Positions 57,902-64,000 of a DNA stretch of 64,000 nucleotides are shown here, piece by piece. Location of the stretch: positions 62,001-126,000 of the forward strand of contig JAPDRN010000058.1 of the NCBI GenBank assembly GCA_030247855.1, written 5' to 3'. This DNA is from Knufia peltigerae (lineage: Eukaryota; Ascomycota; Eurotiomycetes; Chaetothyriales; Trichomeriaceae). Position numbers and translations under genes: made by a program. Each line of letters begins with the position of its first letter. The stretch's first letter is position 1. The notes under the pieces were generated by a model that saw only the letters and a program-made list of their open reading frames with translations, was not told the origin of the DNA and did not search any database.

Positions 57902-60000
57902 ATGGCGGCCCTGAGTCTCGTGTTGAGCGAGACGATGCCGCCGAACGATCGAATGGAAGAGATGGACACACCTACAACCCCTCGGCCGACTCGATATACG
58001 TCGGCCACATTGGAGGAGAACCATGTCGTACTTGACAATCGTTCCTCCCACCCAGGAAATGATTCCTCGGGTCAGGCCTACAATAACAGTGCCCATGAGC
58101 ATCGCCACAGCGATACTACCCGTAGAGACAGCGGGGGCGCTGCAACAAGTGTCATGGATGTTGACGACGACGACGATGACGAGGACAATGATCCACATGG
58201 TTCAGACCACGAAGGCGAGCAAGGGGAGGCCGATTCGGCCTGGAGAAAGAAAAAGGGCCAAAGGTTCTTTTGTACGGGCTACCCCCCTTGCAACCTCAGC
58301 TTTACCAGAAGTGAGCATCTGGCTCGTCACATCAGGAAACATACTGGCGAGAGACCCTTCCAGTGCCATTGCAACCGCAGATTCTCCAGATTGGACAACT
58401 TGCGCCAACATGCACAAACGGTGCATGTTAATGAGGAGATCCCCACCGACTCACTCGCTGCTACAGGCACTCGATTTCAGCGTCAGATACGAACCGATCG
58501 CGTTCGCCCCACTGGTCGCCCACGGACAGGAACTGCAGGGAGTGCTGGTGGCCACAGTCGTGGACATAGTCGAAACCTTTCAACATCCAGTGTCGGCTCA
58601 ACCTCTTCCAATTATAGTATTGTGACAGACGCAAAGCGACGACCACCGCCTCTCCTCATGGCTGGTGATGGTAGTGGACGACTCAGTCTGGGACTTGACC
58701 CTCCTCAAACCCCTCCAGCCCAATATCGCGGATATAATCCGAACTCTCCTGGCGGGTTGAGTACACCAACATCCGCTCAATTCTCTGCCACCCCCGGAAG
58801 TCCTGGTTTTATGTCCTCTCTAGGGTCACCGACGTCGTCGAGCGCCCGCCTTGGAGGATTCTTCTCGTCTGCTCCCCATGCTCGACGTTTATCGGTTCCT
58901 TCTGGACCCAGCCCCTATCAGCAGCAATACCCGCCAGGGTATTCTACGCCATATATGAATCAGATAGAACACGCGAGCTCGCACGGGTCGTCAAATTCCA
59001 GCATGTTCACGAGTCCTACTTCAAGCTCTTTTCCCATGTCTCCCGGACATCATATGGTGTCGGGAGAAGACTGGAGACGGCGTACCTGGCATCCTTCTAC
59101 GATGCCGGCTGCCAACCTCAATTACAACCGTCCTGCCACGAGTGGGTTGACATACTCCCAGACTCCAGATGCACCTCAACCCGCACATGCTCAACATGCC
59201 ACTGCCGCTGCCGGCCAAGCACCCCGCCTGCCTGGCATTGAAAGCTTCGATCATGTGCAACATCGGACATACACGCCTCCACGCCGCAATCCTAGCCCCA
59301 TGTTGGTTGACCCGAGTCTGACTGATCCCAACTTATCTTCCTCGGTGACACAACAAGAATCGCAGCCCCGACCCGGTCATGTATCCTGGGAAGGGCCTCG
59401 TCCTAGTCAGTATCCGGAGCTTGAAGAAGGCCCTGCGAGGAACCAGATTGCAAGTTCTTGGGGCCAGCAAACGATCAACGAAATTCAAAGTGTAGGCGTG
59501 CGACGGAGCGACACTTCAAGACAGGTGGATATGGGCCCTCCCTCAAACTCGATGACTTTGAGGCAGCAACAACAAATGGCGCAGGATGCTCTAGAGGCAC
59601 AAGCATCTGCGAATCGATTTAAAAGACAGGGCTGGTATCAAGGACCTGTATCTGCAGCACGTACTTCCCCAGAAGACTCTAGCAGTAGCGACGGAGTGCC
59701 TACACCTGGAATGACCGCTGTCGAGGTTCATCCAATGATCATGCATAGTAGTGGCTACATGGAGCCACAACACGCGGCTTTACCCGCAGATGGCCATCAG
59801 AATGTATGTGCTCTCATCCGCAGATTGTTGTAGCTTTTACTGACTTGATACAGGTTTGTCTTGCGCCTGCTGCGTACATCGAGAACAATCGCCACCGTAC
59901 AAGCTCGTCTTTCGGCGATCGGACCGGCCGAGGCGGCGACTTGAACAGACTAGAAGCTCTTGTCGCCGTTGCGACGAGTGGCGACAACGGGGCACGTTAA
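57902..60000 (+). CDS. C2H2 zinc-finger transcription factor
   Basis: Two exons (57902-59803, 59854-60000), intron 50 nt with CTGAC branch, encode 682 residues. An acidic run (MDVDDDDDDEDND, about 80-93) precedes two adjacent fingers. The first runs from Cys124 (CTGYPPC...H..H). The second has the unusual spacing C-x1-C-x12-H-x4-H (QCHCNRRFSRLDNLRQHAQTVH). The second finger's helix RLDNL/RSEHL-type contacts resemble stress-type GC-box binders. A basic region then a long Ser/Pro/Gln-rich tail follow, with phosphorylation-type SP/TP sites. The last exon ends GDLNRLEALVAVATS, which looks like a conserved C-terminal motif. Nuclear location is expected. The target genes are unknown. The start ATG 57902 is the first in the frame. 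Confidence 0.85.
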
Positions 60001-61966
60001 GCAATGTTGTATTCGACCTGAGGTGGTGCATTGCTAACTTGATTTGCTCGATCGCTTTCCTACCAGTCGACTCGATGGCCTCACTACCGCCTGACTGTGA
60101 CGAATATTGAGACGCAGTTCTTCTGGTCATTCGATATTGACAGACCACGACGGCATAACGAGAGAGATACCCTTAACGACCAATTCCTTCGTATTGATCG
60201 CCCTTTTTAATGGATGTGTTATGATCTACTCATGTTTGGATGCATGCATACGGGTTATGATTTTGATTTCTGCAAGCGGGCGTTCGGAAAGGGAGAGATG
60301 GTGTGTTCTGCCTGGCAGCTCTCGCTCGACCTTTGCGGGTGCTCCTGATGATGTTTAATACCCCTCTTTCATTCAAGAGTATTGTTTTATTGAGACGCTT
60401 TGGGGTTGTTGGGCATAGGCAACGATCCTTAGCCCATGATGACGATGACAATGACGGGATTCTTGAAGTTCATTCTGCAACGATTCGATTACAGTTTTTA
60501 TTCGTTGCGCATATAGCATTACGGGCAGTAAAGCAGCACTTAATGAGGATACTTCCACTCAGCTTGTCAATCTACGCCGTTTTGTACAGAATATGTCGAT
60601 CGCTAATCAGGGGGCCGCAATCTGATCATCAACTAAATAAAGACGATAACACGCAGCGCCAAGACCGTTAGTTTTGTTTATTTGATCCTTGTTTTGGCTT
60701 CTCAACCACTCTGATACCTTAGGTGTATGATACTTTCATCGCAACTTAAGCCTGAGCAGTGTGGAACATAGCCCGGACATGACTTGAGCTGTTCTACCTG
60801 ACTCGGGGACGGCGCGTTTGTAAGCCTGGGCGGAAGAGTCAAAGCGATACTCGCATCGCCACTTGGGAAGGGCCAGAAAGGAGCCATGGAAGACCTCCGT
60901 GGTATGACAAAGATGCTGCAGTGGAAGAGAAGTCAGTTCGATGAAAGTACCCTTCTCTTTTTGGCCTGTGTTACATCTTGCTGCACCGAAGCTTCTCATG
61001 CAGGTACCCATTCAATTTGGAAACAGATTATAAGGACTTGGATGCTTCCATGCTGGTCATCTGGACGGGATGGTGGAGATGACAGTGACAGATGCGGGAG
61101 AGCAAACATCCTCATTGCAACAGGCGCAGTCTTCCTAGGAACCTGACTTCGAGTGGTTCCGATAACTGTCTTGCTGGATTCTGATCGGAGCTCTTGTCAC
61201 TATTGTGGCTGAAACTGTCCAAGTGAGATGATCAAGTTACACTGGGCATGTTGTGCAGCCAAATATCATGCTTCATTCCGGGCAGCTTCCTCCACGTGCA
61301 AGTTCAGAGCCAGTGAGTCAGTGCTCCCTGACTACACAATGATCAAGAGTCTCACATGGCCAGGGCAACTTGGAAGAGCTTGTCGGAGCCCACAAGTGAC
61401 AAAAGTAACGGGATTTGGTCGTTCTCTGGTGTGGCTTCTGGCCAGAGCCCGTTGAGATGACCGGACCAGAAATCTCTGATATGTGAAGTTGGAAGGGTGT
61501 GAAGGGTGGGCTAGGTAAGGCTATCTCCAGGGAATAGATGATGCTGTTGTCAAGCAAGACGAGTCTTATACAGAGGAGTCGGTGTTTTCAGCAGTGAAGA
61601 GATACTCTACCAACCTTCACCGTTGTTGGTATTGACGAACTCACCGCCCTCTAGCGAGGCTGACAGCCTCTCCATATTCCAGGTCCCGTTGATTCCAGTG
61701 GTAAGCAGTAATACGGTCGCACAATGTGAGTTCCGACCAAAAAAAGGGTGGCGAAAAGAGATTGAGTACAGAAGTTACTTCTTTAGAATTGTATGTTGTG
61801 ACTTGGACTTGAATTTTCACTCCTTCCAAATCGACATCTTTGCTTTTTCACTCGTTCCACTATTACCTCCAACCGCACTCTCTTCCATTTCTTTTTCTCT
61901 CCCAACACCCTTCGTTTCGTCTCGTCTCATTCATCCCACACTCGCTATCGTGGCATCGTAGTCACG
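60001..61966. other. Intergenic region, C2H2 3' / secreted-protein 5'
   Basis: About 2 kb. The last 150 bp before 61967 are pyrimidine-rich and suit a 5' leader. Open frames on both strands in 60.7-61.5 kb resemble no protein. No tRNA or repeat was seen. Confidence 0.55.
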
Positions 61967-63843
61967 ATGATCCCTATCGCTTTCGCTCTCTTTGGCGCCT
62001 TTGTGGCCTTCGCTGCAGCTGGTGTTCTACCAGCAAGACAGTAAGTGAGGTGAATCTGCGACGTGGTCGATGTTGCTAATGTCAATAGATTGGCACAATG
62101 TTCTGCTGCAACCGTCTACGGCACCGTGTTCGCGACTGTCTACGTCCATGATGTTGTCACCATCACCCAGACCATTACCGATACGCCTCCAACTGTGACG
62201 ATCCTTCAGCAAGACCCAAACTCGGTTCTGAGCTCATGGGCCTCAGAGGACACCGAATCCGTTCATGAACAAAGCCAACTCCTGCCTATCTCTGATCATC
62301 CGGACCCCAATCCTACCGTAGTCACTCACACGGTCGTTGTTTCGGGATTCGAGGCCACCGAGGTCTCATACCCTGCCAATCCTGGCACAGTTTTCTACCA
62401 GTCCAAGACCGGAGGGATTTCCAAGCCCACGGTCGAACTCACCACCTTCACTGTCATTCCTACCTTTCCATCTGAGCCTCCAACCGTAGCAGCTCAGGGC
62501 AAGGCCGTAACTGCCACGAACCTTACCTTCCATACGGCGTTCACAACCTCTCCAAGTGGTTGGAATGGCACAAAGTCGAACTCAACGCTGTGGTCGGCTG
62601 CTACTGGTTATGGTGGAAGTCTTCCTTCTGAAGAACCTACTTCAACTATCACTGTTACAAACACTGTGGCCACGGTCACACGGGTGGTTGGTGGTGTCGG
62701 TAGTGTTACTTCTCCAGTCCTGTCATACGGATATGGACCAGAGCCATATGGCTATCCACCACCAGATGCAGCCAACACCGTCGAGAAAAGACAGACCTGC
62801 TTGTGGGTAAGTGCTACTATTGGTGGCCGGCAGGTGGGCTGGTGCAACAATTGGGATGGAACTGCGACTGTCTCTTACACATCTTGGGAGACGACCAGTG
62901 AGTAACATAGAATGATGATTTCCAAGAACAATACTGATTAGAATTGCAGTTTTTCCAACCTATGTCCCAGGAATTGGCCCAGTTGGCACTCCAGCTGCGT
63001 CCTCTCAGTCAGCACCCTCGCAGCCAGCACCCTCGCAGCCAGCACCCACGCCACTGAGCAGCATCAGTTCTCTCAATACTCAGGCCAGCTCTTCGTCAAC
63101 AAAGCCAGCTTCAGTGATACCTGTTCCGGCAGTACCATCTTCGGCAGGACCAACCCCAGCTGCTTGTGGACAGACTGGCCCGTTCGTTATAACGGTAAGT
63201 CTCAATATCCCTCGTGATGACGAAGACTCATTATTTCTAGTTCGATGACCTTCCATTCTTGTCGGTATTCAACAATCAGACTGCTGGATTTCCGGAAATT
63301 TTCAATCCGTATGAGCATTTCTTCTGGGGTGATGGCTGGACATATGTTCCTCCGCCAACAGAGCCTTTCCCGCCACATGATGGCACTCGCCTAGCTCAGT
63401 TCATTCCGTCGCTGGCGAACCAAGATACAGGTTCCCCCAATGCTGGCTTGATACCTCCTAGCTCCTTTGGTGCTGGTCCTCGGGTATCTGACTCTACATA
63501 CTGGTTCAATGCAGCGACTGCTTGGGTGGGTTGCGACACAGCCAATGCGACCTGTGATTTTGTTGCTACAGCATACCAATGGGATATTACGACACAGAAT
63601 GAGGTGGTGGTCGCAACTCAGCACTTTAACATCCCACCTTGTCCCGGGTTTGTCAACTGTCAACTCACAGAGATCCGCTTCAACTATCTTTTCTACAAGA
63701 TGACTACTCTGTCATTCTATGCCAATGTTGAAGGCAAGATCAGTATTTTCTGGCTTGACAGTCTCGCACTCGACTGGTATGACAACTCTTGTGAAGCTGG
63801 GCTCAAGCGCATCTCATCTCGCAAGCGTTGGAACCATGCTTGA
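61967..63843 (+). CDS. Secreted modular protein with Kex2-type processing site
   Basis: Four exons (61967-62040, 62089-62897, 62950-63194, 63241-63843), introns 46-52 nt, encode 576 residues. A signal peptide (MIPIAFALFGAFVAFAAAG) is followed by a Thr/Ser/Val-rich region that is probably O-glycosylated, reaching VEKRQTCLW. The Lys258-Arg259 pair there is a Kex2-type dibasic site. Then comes a short Cys/Trp module (LWVSATIGGRQVGWCNNW), a Ser/Pro linker built on a 15-bp repeat, and a C-terminal domain (from about 377) starting FDDLPFLSVFNN with aromatic-rich beta strands and PPCPGFVNC. That domain resembles an uncharacterised secreted domain of wall-associated fungal proteins; I cannot name it. 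Extracellular or wall location is inferred from the signal peptide. No GPI signal is seen. Confidence 0.75.
63006..63050 (+). repeat. 15-bp coding tandem repeat x3
   Basis: Three units of about CAGCCAGCACCCTCG, in frame, encode the linker SAPSQPAPSQPAP of the secreted protein. The first and third copies differ from the second by one base each. Confidence 0.9.
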
Positions 63844-64000
63844 TACATGAGCCGCTGAGTCTGGTCAGAATAACATGGTGGACACGAGAAATCACTTTTA
63901 TTTGTCATGGGTGGTCATCATTCCGGACGGTCTCGAGAGTGGAATCTCTCCATGAGTAATGTGCCATTGATCACTTTGCTAAGCTGGCCCATGGGGGGTT
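63844..64000. other. 3' flank of the secreted-protein gene
   Basis: The last 157 bp of the window; only the 3' flank is present and no feature was recognised. Confidence 0.5.

Overview
The window is nuclear DNA of a filamentous ascomycete (Pezizomycotina). Genes carry short introns (mostly 46-90 nt, GTRAGT donors, CTRAC-like branch points, YAG acceptors). The products are typical of moulds: a 1,3-beta-glucan synthase with a Gly-rich tail, a GH72/X8 glucanosyltransferase, Zn2Cys6 and C2H2 regulators, an MFS exporter, a P450 and a HET-domain gene. Gene density is low, with intergenic stretches up to about 4 kb. A Eurotiomycete-type fungus is possible but not proven. All exon models were joined by hand; every intact multi-exon model closes in frame. 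Where a reading frame begins with a non-ATG codon, the first ATG was used.

Layout. 0-1.5 kb: the start of a pyruvate decarboxylase gene leaving the left edge, then a long divergent promoter. 1.5-14.4 kb: Bck1-type MAPKKK (+), then on the minus strand a Sro7/Lgl exocytosis protein, a SnoaL/NTF2-like protein and the LCB1 subunit of serine palmitoyltransferase. 15.2-27 kb: FKS1 glucan synthase (-) and a GPI-anchored GH72 glucanosyltransferase (+), divergent across 4.1 kb. 27.7-33.3 kb: Mog1-like Ran factor, SprT-like acidic nuclear protein, Hri1. 33.7-40 kb: an accessory trio of Zn2Cys6 regulator, MFS transporter and cytochrome P450. 40.4-43.7 kb: a decayed stretch with a frame-broken HET-domain gene and a degenerate sugar O-acetyltransferase pseudogene. 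44-51 kb: an orphan protein, a cellulose-synthase-like GT2 glycosyltransferase, and a fungal viperin-like radical SAM protein. 52-55.4 kb: Golgi and mitochondrial housekeeping genes (SYS1, COA6, COG5). 57.9-63.9 kb: a C2H2 regulator with a long upstream region, then a secreted modular protein with a Kex2-type site.

How the genes relate. The left half is rich in cell-surface functions: the cell-wall-integrity MAPKKK, the glucan synthase that makes the main wall polymer, the transglycosylase that remodels it, a polarised exocytosis factor and the first enzyme of sphingolipid synthesis. The right half holds the most unusual gene, the viperin-like enzyme, 0.7 kb downstream of and on the same strand as the GT2 synthase. 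The TF-MFS-P450 trio looks like a small detoxification or specialised-metabolism module without a backbone enzyme. No tRNA, rRNA, CRISPR array or intact transposon was seen.
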